Below are positions 1-8,233 of a stretch of 64,000 bases of DNA, piece after piece. Location: contig NZ_FMWL01000012.1 in the NCBI RefSeq assembly GCF_900103005.1, positions 1-64,000 of the forward strand. Direction: 5' to 3'. How positions within the stretch are numbered: position 1 is the stretch's first letter; each line of letters starts with the position of its first letter. The position numbers and the translations under genes were made by a program. Below the pieces are notes generated by a model. That model had not been told where the DNA came from and made no database searches. It saw nothing but the letters and a program-made list of their open reading frames with translations. The stretch comes from Acidaminobacter hydrogenoformans DSM 2784. Lineage in GTDB: Bacteria > Bacillota > Clostridia > Peptostreptococcales > Acidaminobacteraceae.

Positions 1-13
1 GAGGATGCGAAAC

Positions 14-244
14 ATGGCGAGAACGGTTGGAATGGATGCGTTGGAACAAAAGATTGAAAAGGCCCAATTGGATGTGGTAAAGGCAAAGGCGAAGTACGAT
101 GCGGCGCTTGCAACATTAAAAGATTTGATGGACAAACGCGATGGGTTAAAGCGTGATGAACTTATCGCTGCTATTATGAAAAGTGATAAATCCTACGACC
201 AAATCCTTCAATTTATACAACCAACTGATCAAGAAAAAGGATAG
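14..244 (+). CDS. small coiled-coil protein, function unknown
   Basis: A 76-residue charged protein. Residues 5-50 form an Ala/Lys/Leu/Asp-rich helix with heptad-like spacing, likely a coiled coil, followed by a short C-terminal helix. The GAGG at 1-4 sits nine bases before the ATG at 14, which therefore fits better than the in-frame ATG at 5. The upstream context is cut off by the window edge. A strong intrinsic terminator follows directly, so it is the last gene of its unit. Small proteins of this look are common in conjugative elements and phages; I cannot assign a function. Confidence 0.6.
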   Translation: MARTVGMDALEQKIEKAQLDVVKAKAKYDAALATLKDLMDKRDGLKRDELIAAIMKSDKSYDQILQFIQPTDQEKG

Positions 245-258
245 GCTGGAAACAACAA

Positions 259-306
259 AAAACTCCTGCATCGAGACCTGTGCAGGAGTTTTAGTCACAT
301 TTTTTC
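259..306 (+). terminator. intrinsic terminator after the small coiled-coil gene
   Basis: A perfect 12-bp stem (AAAACTCCTGCA at 259-270, TGCAGGAGTTTT at 281-292) with a 10-nt loop, followed by a T-rich stretch at about 300-306. Confidence 0.85.
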
Positions 307-383
307 TGGAAGTTGACATTTATCCATTTTCTTTTTGTTGTTCAACTTAAACTGTTTCTACCATAAAATAGGAGGTGAGAATA

Positions 384-1901
384 ATGTGGATGGAAATAAT
401 TGGAAATTTGTTGTCGCTTGATACTATAATTGGTATGTTTGTTGGCGTCATTGGTGGCATAGTGATAGGTGCATTACCAGGTTTAAATGCAACAATGGCT
501 GTTTCACTTCTATTACCAATTACATTTGCAATGAAACCATATGCTGGATTCGTTATGCTGATGGCCATTTATACTTCGGCTTTCTATGGTGGATCCATAT
601 CAGCGATATTACTTCATACGCCCGGGACACCTGCTTCTGCTGCTACCGCAATGGATGGTTATGAGCTTACATTGCAGGGAAGAGGACTAGAAGCAATAGG
701 TATGGCCACTGTTGCTTCTATGTTCGGTGGTGCGTTAAGCGGAGTCGCGCTGTTAACAATATCACCTCTTTTATCTAAAGTATCTTTACTTTTTAGTGCA
801 CCGGAATATTTTTTAATAGCTATATTTGGACTAACAGTCATAGGCGGATTATCAGGAGGTTCGATGATTAAAGGATTCCTGATGGGTGCATTTGGCTTGT
901 TTTTAGGAACAATAGGCATTGATACCATAACGGGTCAATTACGTTTCACCTATGGAAGCGATGCACTCTCAATGGGAATTTCATTAGTACCAGCTATGAT
1001 TGGCCTTTTCTCAATATCACAAGTTATGATTCAAAGTGAAGACTATAAGAATACAATTAACCGTGTGAAAAAGTCTGATGTTAATGTAAATTTGAAAGGA
1101 AAATTTCTTCCTACCTTTAGAGAATTCGTTCATCTGCTACCTAATATGATTCGTTCATCCATTATTGGTATATTTGTAGGTATATTGCCTGGGGCAGGTG
1201 GTGATATTGGTGCTTGGTTAAGCTATAGTGAAGCAAAAAAAGCATCAAAAAATTCTGATTTATTTGGGAAGGGTTCATTGGAAGCGATTTGTGCTTCTGA
1301 GGCTGGTAACAATGCAGTTACAGGAGGAAGTGTTATTCCGTTGCTTACGCTGGGAATTCCAGGAAGCGCGGTTGCTTCTGTCCTATTAGGAGGTTTCTTA
1401 GTACATGGAATGGTTCCTGGAAATCAAATGTTTACAAGAATGGCTAGTGTAACATATACAATAATTGTAGGCTTCATTATCGCAAATATATTAATGGGAA
1501 TAGTCGGAATTTTGATAGCTAAACATGTAGTTAAAGTTACTAAATTGTCAACTTCTCTGCTATCTCCTCTTATTGTCGTATTATCAACAATCGGAGCTTA
1601 TGCAATAAATGGTAGTATTTTTGATGTGTATACAATGCTCGTGTTTGGCTTTATTGGTTATTTAATGAGGAAATTTGACTTACCATCAGCTCCAGCAATA
1701 CTTGGATTATTACTTGGTCCAATTGCTGAAAATGGTTTTATGAATTCAATTGCAATGGCTAAAGGGAATGTATTAATGTACTATTTAAGTAGACCAGTAA
1801 GCTTAATACTTATCGCTATGACGGTATTTGCAATAATTTGGCCGTGGGTTAGCTTATTAATAAAAGGCAAAAAAATGCTTCCAGAATTAATCGAAAATTA
1901 A
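384..1901 (+). CDS. tctA: TctA-family tripartite tricarboxylate transporter large membrane subunit (orphan)
   Basis: A 505-residue, very hydrophobic polytopic protein of the TctA family, the large membrane subunit of secondary transporters for citrate-like carboxylates. The family hallmark GxLPGLNATMAVSLLLPITF lies near residues 30-50, and the second Gly/Pro-rich signature (GILPGAGGDIGAWLSY) around 265. AGGAGG at 370-375 is eight bases before the ATG at 384, so that start is preferred over the GTG at 375 inside the ribosome site. Length is normal. No tctB or tctC, which normally accompany it, is seen nearby: a terminator precedes it and a recombinase remnant follows. The partners may be elsewhere, or the gene may be a leftover. 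Substrate unknown. Confidence 0.9.
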   Translation: MWMEIIGNLLSLDTIIGMFVGVIGGIVIGALPGLNATMAVSLLLPITFAMKPYAGFVMLMAIYTSAFYGGSISAILLHTPGTPASAATAMDGYELTLQGRGLEAIGMATVASMFGGALSGVALLTISPLLSKVSLLFSAPEYFLIAIFGLTVIGGLSGGSMIKGFLMGAFGLFLGTIGIDTITGQLRFTYGSDALSMGISLVPAMIGLFSISQVMIQSEDYKNTINRVKKSDVNVNLKGKFLPTFREFVHLLPNMIRSSIIGIFVGILPGAGGDIGAWLSYSEAKKASKNSDLFGKGSLEAICASEAGNNAVTGGSVIPLLTLGIPGSAVASVLLGGFLVHGMVPGNQMFTRMASVTYTIIVGFIIANILMGIVGILIAKHVVKVTKLSTSLLSPLIVVLSTIGAYAINGSIFDVYTMLVFGFIGYLMRKFDLPSAPAILGLLLGPIAENGFMNSIAMAKGNVLMYYLSRPVSLILIAMTVFAIIWPWVSLLIKGKKMLPELIEN

Positions 1902-1952
1902 CTTGAAAGCTCACTCAAACACTAATAACTAGATGAAACCCAAAATATGCTT

Positions 1953-2004
1953 AAAAAGCTCAGAATGATTCCAGTTTACCACCAGAATCCATTTTGAGCT
2001 TTTT
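1953..2004 (+). terminator. intrinsic terminator after tctA
   Basis: AAAAAGCTCA at 1953-1962 pairs with TGAGCTTTTT at 1995-2004. The stem continues inward with AATG/CATT around one mismatch. The T-run is part of the right arm. It lies 50 bp downstream of tctA. Confidence 0.65.
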
Positions 2005-2099
2005 AATGCTTTCAATTAGTAAGCGTCAATCATAGAACACATATTTTGAGAAAATAGATTTTGATGTTATCAATCTTGAAAGGGGTTGGTTACTATCAG

Positions 2100-2220
2100 C
2101 AGAAATGAGAATCAACAGATTTGGAAAAACGAGTCTCTGAACAGGGTTTCAGCGTCCTAACACAGCAATGTTGTGAAGAGAACAATGTTAATCTCCTTGA
2201 AGTTTGCCACGATAGAATTT
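2100..2220 (+). pseudogene. decayed IS66 TnpA-like fragment
   Basis: The frame reads a short stretch resembling the N-terminus of IS66 accessory protein TnpA: a Trp, a Ser-x-Gln segment, then CCEENNVNL, which resembles the usual (W)CEENN(L)NL. It has no intact start and fades into the element end at about 2220. A similar TnpA-like scrap lies at the same place relative to the recombinase at 32.3 kb. Call by motif resemblance only. Confidence 0.4.
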
Positions 2221-2283
2221 CAATTAGTCATCCCCTGTATAAGCCACTAGCCAGTCATCTTGACAAAACTAGTGGCTCTTTTA
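2221..2283. repeat. shared element end, copy 1 (GTCATCCCC motif plus hairpin)
   Basis: GTCATCCCC at about 2227-2235 is followed by AGCCACTAG (2242-2250) and its exact complement CTAGTGGCT (2269-2277), then a T-rich tail. The same layout, RGTCAWCCCC then AGCCAYTAG...CTARTGGCT, abuts the 3' end of the recombinase copies at 19.5 and 32.4 kb. It is a terminator in the plus direction and marks the likely element boundary. Confidence 0.6.
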
Positions 2284-2284
2284 T

Positions 2285-3085
2285 TTACCCCTCAACCTCC
2301 GTCCCATCCTTAAAACAAAACCTCAATTCTCCATCCTGCTTAACTACCACCTTCTCAAGTATCAAAGTCCAGAGCCTCTCATCAAACTCATCAAGTACCC
2401 CATCACAGCCCTCAAGATCCCGAATAAACCCTTTTAGCGTATGGCTCCGGCTCTGCCTCTCACTTTTCTGTTCTTCTAATTCCCTAACCCTTTCGCTAGC
2501 CTTCACATGCCGCGCAACGTAAGCCTCATGCTGCTTTTCCCACTCGTCTTGACTCATGGCTTTATGAGCATTTTCGTAAATCGCTTTATTCGATTCTTCA
2601 ACGACGACTGCAATCTCGTCATGCAGTTTATCGATTTCCTCGTCGATCTTACTGTTGTCGGCAAGATGTTCAATCGCGATTTCACAGTTCCTGATGAGTT
2701 CTTCCTTAACGCCGAAGAGGGTGTTAAAGGCTTTCACAAATTTTTCTTTAACTTCATCTTCTGTCACATATGGGGTAGAGCACCTTTCTACCCCTTTATA
2801 CTTATCATTACACTGCCAGATGACCTTACGGTGCGTGGTATTCGAGGCCCAGACCTTAGGGCCATAGTAACCACCACACTCAGAGCAGACAAGCTTAGCA
2901 GAAAGTGGGTTTTGACAGCCGTTTGGCCTGCCAAGCTTCTTGCGTCTTTGGAGCTCAACCTGCACTGCTTCAAACTCATCCGGTGAGATGATGGCAGGGT
3001 GGCTGTTCTGGACGTAGTACTGGGGGACTTCGCCTTCGTTGATTTTGATTTTTTTGGTAAGAAAGTCCACCGTTATTTTTTTCTG
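2285..3085 (-). pseudogene. large serine recombinase, C-terminal fragment
   Basis: The last ~265 residues of a serine recombinase closely matching residues ~257-525 of the intact protein at 32417-33994: the recombinase domain, a zinc-ribbon Cys pair (LVCSECGGYYGP), a coiled coil, and the C-terminal RLWTLILEKVVV segment. The catalytic N-terminal domain is missing. At 3085/3086 the gene joins unrelated DNA that opens as MHFINCCGCFQ. The truncated recombinase at 20752 joins the same foreign sequence at a different codon. It cannot catalyse recombination alone. Confidence 0.85.
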
Positions 3086-3404
3086 GAAACATCCACAACA
3101 ATTGATAAAATGCACCCTCCCATCCTAATGTTCAACGATTTGAAGGAAGGGGAGGGTGCAATTTTGATTTGAGGGGTGCAAAATGGGAATTGCGCCCAGT
3201 TGGGCTTTTTTTTGATTTTTATGGTCGAAATTCTGGCTTTAGTCGACTGTTCGTGTCCTAACTAATTACATTATTCTATATTATGCTCAAAATCTGGACG
3301 ATTATAGGCTTAAGTTCCATATAACTTGACTTATTACCTTACCTGAGCGATTACTACGTGTAGCGGTATGGTAATTTTTTATGCTTACAAGGAGGTGAAA
3401 TGTC
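3086..3404. promoter_or_regulatory. conserved non-coding block, copy 1, upstream of recombinase pair
   Basis: Over 90% identical by eye to 20753-21069. Contents in order: a perfect 11-bp inverted repeat (TGCACCCTCCC at 3111, GGGAGGGTGCA at 3150); a short GCCCA/TGGGC hairpin with eight Ts (3194-3213); a TTGACT -35-like box at 3326; and a hairpin ATTACCTTACC (3333-3343) with GGTATGGTAAT (3365-3375) followed by six Ts. The last hairpin lies just ahead of the recombinase ribosome site (AAGGAGG). It probably combines a promoter, an attenuator or insulating terminator, and perhaps an attachment site. Confidence 0.6.
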
Positions 3405-4631
3405 GTGAAGAAACCTGTTGTCACAGAGATTACTAAAAAGAAAATGCCATTGCCGCTTCCGAGCCTGACTAGGGTTTGTGCATATGTACGAGTTTCAACA
3501 CCGAGTGAAGAACAGTTAGATTCTTTGCGCAATCAGACAGAGTATTACCATCGAAGGTTTGCTAATTCACAATTCTATTCATTTGTAGGCGTTTACTCTG
3601 ACGCTGGCATTTCAGGCGGTAATGTCAATCGCCCAGGTTTTCAAGAAATGCTCACAAAGGCGAGAACAGGAGAGATCGATCTCATCTTCACGAAATCCAT
3701 ATCGCGGTTTGCGCGAAATACACTGGTGCTGCTTGAGGCCGTTCGTGAGCTTAAAGACATTGGCGTTGGTGTAATTTTCGAAGAACAAAACATCAACACT
3801 CTCAGTTCAGAAGGGGAGATGATGCTAACTATCATTGGCGCATTTGCTGAAGAAGAGCTCAAATCGACAATTCAGAACAATAAATTGTCATGGAGAAATA
3901 GATTTAAGCGCGGAAATGTAAAAATAAGTGCAAATCGACTCGTAGGGTATCGCAATAATGATAAAGGTCAGCTCGAAATTGATGAACATCAAGCATGGAT
4001 AATCCGTGAAGTGTATGAAAGATATTTATGTGGTAAATCAATTAACGACATTGTGAGAGAATTTCGCGAAGAAGGGATTCCTACCTTTAGTAAAAACATT
4101 TGGGGGAAAGACAAAATTAAAAGAATACTATCCAATGAAAAGTATTGTGGTGATCTTTTAATGCAAAAGTCATTCATTAATGAGAATGGAAAGGAAGTAA
4201 AGAATAAAGGACAACTCCCCAAGTACTTTGTGAAGGACCATCATCCAGCAATCATATCCAGGGAGGACTGGGAAAAGGTTCAGGAGATGAGAAAAGCGCG
4301 AAGCAACCGGTATCCATTCTCAAAACTCCTCAAATGCCCGCATTGTGGGTTTTCTCTCTACCATACGACAAATCACAGGGGATTAGTTTACTGGAGCTGT
4401 GGCAGGTTTCGAGATTATACAAAATCCGCTTGCATTGGTATTAATGTACCAGAGAAAAAAATACTTGAGATTCACAAGGTAACGCCAATTACAGAACCCA
4501 TGGTTATTATGGAGGTGAAATCACAAGATGGTTCAAAAGGTAAGTCCAAAAAAAATTACTGTCTTATACCCGTTAACGAATATAGAAAGGAAGAAGGAGA
4601 GCGTCAAGAAACGCGTAGCTGCATATTGTAG
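3405..4631 (+). CDS. large serine recombinase, first gene of tandem pair (cassette 1)
   Basis: A 408-residue site-specific serine recombinase. The resolvase catalytic domain (about residues 25-170) carries the nucleophile Ser in VCAYVRVST and the Arg cluster ISRFARN. A recombinase domain (about 190-290) and a zinc ribbon (LLKCPHCGF ... WSCG, about 310-340) follow. The GTG start is nine bases after AGGAGG. Its 3' end overlaps the next recombinase by 104 bp in another frame. The first ~30 residues are nearly identical to the gene at 21070 although the rest has diverged, which points to recombination or shared constraint across the 5' end. Confidence 0.9.
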   Translation: MKKPVVTEITKKKMPLPLPSLTRVCAYVRVSTPSEEQLDSLRNQTEYYHRRFANSQFYSFVGVYSDAGISGGNVNRPGFQEMLTKARTGEIDLIFTKSISRFARNTLVLLEAVRELKDIGVGVIFEEQNINTLSSEGEMMLTIIGAFAEEELKSTIQNNKLSWRNRFKRGNVKISANRLVGYRNNDKGQLEIDEHQAWIIREVYERYLCGKSINDIVREFREEGIPTFSKNIWGKDKIKRILSNEKYCGDLLMQKSFINENGKEVKNKGQLPKYFVKDHHPAIISREDWEKVQEMRKARSNRYPFSKLLKCPHCGFSLYHTTNHRGLVYWSCGRFRDYTKSACIGINVPEKKILEIHKVTPITEPMVIMEVKSQDGSKGKSKKNYCLIPVNEYRKEEGERQETRSCIL

Positions 4632-5958
4632 AGTTTCGTCACATAGTGACGAACAACTAGATAGCTACTTCGCTCAGATATCTTATTACGAGTCTATGAT
4701 AAAAAGCAATTCGGCATACGACTTTGCAGGGATTTATGCCGATGAGGGGATTTCCGGCACGAGTATCAAGAATAGAGATTCTTTTATGCGGATGCTCCAG
4801 GATGCAAGAGATGGTCAAATTGACATGATCATTACCAAAAACATTTCGAGGTTTGGAAGAAATACAATAGACTGTTTAAAGTGTATAAGGGAGCTAAGAA
4901 GTCTCAATGTGGATGTCTATTTCGAGAAAGAGAATCTGCATTCTTTAGCAAAAGAAGGCGAACTGCTCCTTTCGCTTCTGGCAGCACTCGCGCAGCAGGA
5001 AATCATTTCTCACTCGGAGAACGTCAAATGGGGTAAACGTAGAAAGTTTGAAAAGGGAGATATCGGATCAATTGCATGGGACAATATAACTGGGTACTCA
5101 AAGAACAAATCAGGAGAGGTTATCATTGTTGAAGACCAAGCAGTAATTATACGAAGAATCTATAAAGAATTTCTTGCAGGAAATGGCACCAATAGAATTG
5201 CTGATAAGCTTAATGAAGAAAAAATACCGCTGATACGAGGTAAAAAATGGATGACGTCACATATTCAAGTGCTGCTGACTCATGAGAAGTATTCAGGTGA
5301 TACTTTATTTCAGCGCCAAATAACACCTGATCCTATGAATAAAAGGCAAGTGAAGAATCAGGGCCAGGTACCTCAATATTATTGTAAAGACAGTCATCCT
5401 GCTATTGTCGATAAAGAAATTTGGGATTGTGTACAATTAGAAATTGAGTTGCGCAAAAGATATTGTGAAGAGCATTCTGTGAACCGATATCAAAGTTTCA
5501 AATACAAAGATACACTACCACTTACAGGGAAAATAATATGTGGACATTGCAATCATTCATTTGTTATCAAGGTTTCAAATCGATTGATAGATAAAGGAAC
5601 AGCTTATTATGAGTGTTCAATGAATAGAACCGGATATCGTCAGCCGAAGAAAGCAGGGTGCGACTGTATTAATCAAACTAGACTAAACCGTGATGATCCA
5701 AAGCAAATCTTCATAGATGCCTGGAACCATCTCGTAGAAAATAAAGAGCTGTATGAGGCCGAATGGCTAGGGGTTATTGAACGGAGTGATATTTTAAAGG
5801 CTTATCGAGCCAAAGAGCTTATGAGGCTGGTAGGGGAGATAGGGATTATTGACATGATGTCCTACGAATTAATGATTCAAACTTTAAGTCATATTGAGAT
5901 TGAGACAGATGGTAGACTGAGGGTGGTTTTCCTCTGTGGAACCAAAATCTGCTCCTGA
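4528..5958 (+). CDS. large serine recombinase, second gene of tandem pair (cassette 1)
   Basis: A 476-residue recombinase. The catalytic domain has the nucleophile in VAAYCRVSS (about residues 29-37) and the Arg motif NISRFGRN. The recombinase domain follows to about residue 300, then a zinc-ribbon Cys pair (GKIICGHCNHSF) and a helical C-terminus ending in an EIETDGRLRVVF strand. GGAGGTGAAATCACAAG precedes the ATG. The start lies inside the previous gene, so the two are probably translated together and may act as a pair, as the CcrA/CcrB recombinases of SCC elements do. That comparison is by architecture only. Confidence 0.9.
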   Translation: MVQKVSPKKITVLYPLTNIERKKESVKKRVAAYCRVSSHSDEQLDSYFAQISYYESMIKSNSAYDFAGIYADEGISGTSIKNRDSFMRMLQDARDGQIDMIITKNISRFGRNTIDCLKCIRELRSLNVDVYFEKENLHSLAKEGELLLSLLAALAQQEIISHSENVKWGKRRKFEKGDIGSIAWDNITGYSKNKSGEVIIVEDQAVIIRRIYKEFLAGNGTNRIADKLNEEKIPLIRGKKWMTSHIQVLLTHEKYSGDTLFQRQITPDPMNKRQVKNQGQVPQYYCKDSHPAIVDKEIWDCVQLEIELRKRYCEEHSVNRYQSFKYKDTLPLTGKIICGHCNHSFVIKVSNRLIDKGTAYYECSMNRTGYRQPKKAGCDCINQTRLNRDDPKQIFIDAWNHLVENKELYEAEWLGVIERSDILKAYRAKELMRLVGEIGIIDMMSYELMIQTLSHIEIETDGRLRVVFLCGTKICS

Positions 5959-6145
5959 TTCTGGCTGATTTATTATATTTTGCCATAGTGTGACATCAAA
6001 ATTCTAATGCACAAGCTATTATTTAGATTCCAACAATTATTGATTCTCTTATTTATTGGATAAGTTACACGATCATTATTCGCGTTTTATAATACTTTAA
6101 ATCTGCCATCTGCTGAGATATAAACGCAGTCAGCTTGACAAGGCG

Positions 6146-7843
6146 TTAATAAACGATGCCATATTTTTTTATTCTATATTGCAAACTCTGTCTTTTAATG
6201 CCTAAAGAACATGACGTTTTAGTAATATTGAAGCCGTGAAGCTCCAGTGCTTTTCGTGTTATGTAGCTTTCATATTCATCCAATAAAACTTGCAATGGTG
6301 TGTGAAGTAGTACAGAGTCACTTAATGTAAAAGTAACATGATCACTTTCTTCGTTTGTATAAACCGGAAAATTATTAAATGCTTCTCTAAAATTTTGTGG
6401 CAAATGATTTATCTCAATTGTTTTTTCGTCAACTACATTTAACACATAATCAAGTATGTGGAAAAGTTCTCGAATGTTACCAGGCCATTTGTAATGTTTG
6501 AACATGTTTAGTACATCAGGTGAAATTTCTTTGATAGGTTTGGCATAGTGTGTTGATTGCTGGTTGATATAATATCGTACTAACTCTTCGACGTCTTCGC
6601 TGTGTTCTCGTAACGGAGGTAAATTGATAACGACTGTTGACAAACGATAAAATAAATCCTTTCGTAATGTACTTGTGTTAAGTAATCTAAAAGGGTCCTG
6701 ATTACAGGAGGAAATGATTCGTACATTAGTTGATTGGTCAGTATTACTACCCAATTTTCTAAAAGTCCCTTCTTGTATTACACGTAAAATTTTTGACTGC
6801 ATTCCGATGCTCATTGAATTAAGTTCATCCAAGAACAACGTACCGCCATTTGCTTGCTCAAAGTATCCGATTTGCTCAGTACCGTCAGTATATGCCCCTT
6901 TTTTTGCTCCGAAGAGCAGACTTTCAATTAAGGTTTCCGGAATAGCAGCGCAATTAATGGCTAATAGTTTGTTGTGATTTCGATTACTAGCATTGTGTAT
7001 ACTTTGAGCAAATATTTCTTTTCCGGTTCCTGTTTCTCCAACAAGCATGATATTACAATCTTGTTGTGCCACTTTTTTTGCTAACTCAACAGCATCAGTA
7101 ATTTTTTTGCCCTTCCCGATAATACTCATGAATGATTGAGTGTTTTTTTTCGTTTGTGAAGAATTTTCAATGGTGTTTCTCGGTGCGGATCGCATAAGAG
7201 TTAGGGCTTCTTCAAGCTTTTTAATTGAAGCAATTATATGTTGATAATCATATTCAATAGTGACTGAACCAATTAATTCATTTTGATGAAACACTGGATA
7301 AGCAGTATTAATTGTCGTAATGTTTATACCAGATTTTGTTTTAAAGTTATAAAAGCGATTAATAACCGGTGCAGCATTTTTCAAACAAGTCATAACAGTG
7401 CTCAATTCAGGTGAATAATCATAAAGATCAAGAAGATGCAAACCTTCAGTCTGGAGATCTTCGGGTATTTCGGAAATTTTTCTGCTTTCAATATTGAAAT
7501 AAACTGAACATGCATTTTTATCGTAAATTTGCACTCCGTAGTTAATACGATCAAGAGCGCCTTTTAAAAGGGATAAATGATCATTATCTTGCTTCAATAA
7601 GAGATTAATACTATCACGAGAAGTTTTTATCTTTTGAAATTTAAAACGTTCGCTTTTCCAATATAAATATGTTGTGTCCTTTTGTAAACGAAATTCAAAA
7701 ATATCATGTAGTGAATGGTTAATATATTCCATCCAGTAAGATGAATAGAGTTTTTCAAGGTATTTGTTTTCCCATTGAAAATCTAAAATTTTTTCATTCT
7801 CATTCATAATTATATTTAGATCAAATAGCAACTTGAACACCAC
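6146..7843 (-). CDS. PAS-AAA-Fis sigma-54 transcriptional activator (activator 1)
   Basis: A 565-residue enhancer-binding protein. A PAS-like sensor lies at about residues 90-205 and an AAA+ domain at 240-470, with Walker A GETGTGKE (269-276) and Walker B TLFLDE (335-340). A Fis-type helix-turn-helix ends the protein (about 530-565). The sigma-54 contact loop reads GAYTDG (316-321) rather than GAFTGA. A TTG at 7831, eight bases after GGGTGG, may be the true start; the ATG at 7807 lacks a ribosome site. It is divergent from the BCCT transporter and lyase, whose promoter is a consensus sigma-54 site with palindromes between, so it is the likely local regulator. The effector is unknown. Confidence 0.93.
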   Translation of the reverse strand: MVFKLLFDLNIIMNENEKILDFQWENKYLEKLYSSYWMEYINHSLHDIFEFRLQKDTTYLYWKSERFKFQKIKTSRDSINLLLKQDNDHLSLLKGALDRINYGVQIYDKNACSVYFNIESRKISEIPEDLQTEGLHLLDLYDYSPELSTVMTCLKNAAPVINRFYNFKTKSGINITTINTAYPVFHQNELIGSVTIEYDYQHIIASIKKLEEALTLMRSAPRNTIENSSQTKKNTQSFMSIIGKGKKITDAVELAKKVAQQDCNIMLVGETGTGKEIFAQSIHNASNRNHNKLLAINCAAIPETLIESLLFGAKKGAYTDGTEQIGYFEQANGGTLFLDELNSMSIGMQSKILRVIQEGTFRKLGSNTDQSTNVRIISSCNQDPFRLLNTSTLRKDLFYRLSTVVINLPPLREHSEDVEELVRYYINQQSTHYAKPIKEISPDVLNMFKHYKWPGNIRELFHILDYVLNVVDEKTIEINHLPQNFREAFNNFPVYTNEESDHVTFTLSDSVLLHTPLQVLLDEYESYITRKALELHGFNITKTSCSLGIKRQSLQYRIKKYGIVY

Positions 7844-7854
7844 CCGTTTGATTT

Positions 7855-7945
7855 AACAATCATTTTGATTCTAACATAGTAATATATATTAATCAAAAAT
7901 AATGCAAAATGATTTTGCAATGCGCATAATCATTTTGCGGTAAAA
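7855..7945. promoter_or_regulatory. candidate upstream activator sites for activator 1
   Basis: A perfect palindrome, TGCAAAA-TGA-TTTTGCA (7903-7919), is flanked by two further copies of its half-site: AATCATTTTG near 7858 and AATCATTTTGCG near 7929. They lie about 105-180 bp upstream of the sigma-54 promoter, the usual place for enhancer sites. Binding is inferred. Confidence 0.55.
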
Positions 7946-8034
7946 GCATTTGTTGTCTCTGGAACAACAGAATTAATATGATCCAAAATTGAGAAAATTC
8001 TAATTTATAACAAATATAAGGTTAGTAAGAAGTT

Positions 8035-8049
8035 TGGCACGAAGATTGC
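8035..8049 (+). promoter_or_regulatory. sigma-54 (-24/-12) promoter for BCCT-lyase operon
   Basis: TGGCAC (8035-8040), five bases, TTGC (8046-8049): an exact match to the sigma-54 consensus including the GG and GC spacing. It drives a leader of about 170 nt to the BCCT start. Nothing else of note was seen in 8050-8210. Confidence 0.85.
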
Positions 8050-8233
8050 TTATATAATTTACGTGTCCGGACTTCAAAAATTTTCATATACTTAAGTGAT
8101 CCTGACGAGGGTCAAAAATTTACAAGTTTTAAAGTTATCTTAAGCTATTGATCAATGTCAAAGAACATTAAAAATTTGTTAAGTTGAAGTTACTAAAACA
8201 GAAGATAATCAAAATGAGTGGAGGTATGAAAAA

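Larger units (their letters stand above)
2221..5958. mobile_element. mobile cassette 1: truncated recombinase plus overlapping serine recombinase pair
   Basis: This stretch holds a shared left end (2221-2283), a 5'-truncated minus-strand recombinase, a conserved non-coding block and two overlapping plus-strand serine recombinase genes. The same arrangement recurs at 19.5-23.7 kb. No cargo genes lie between the recombinases and the next resident gene, so this is probably a relic or a minimal element. The right boundary is uncertain and placed at the last recombinase stop codon. Confidence 0.55.

Noticed and set aside
2507..2986. Plus-strand frames across the truncated recombinases (also at 19586-20283 and 32784-33047)
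   Set aside because: The same shadow frame appears in each recombinase copy because the DNA is homologous. It is not a separate gene.
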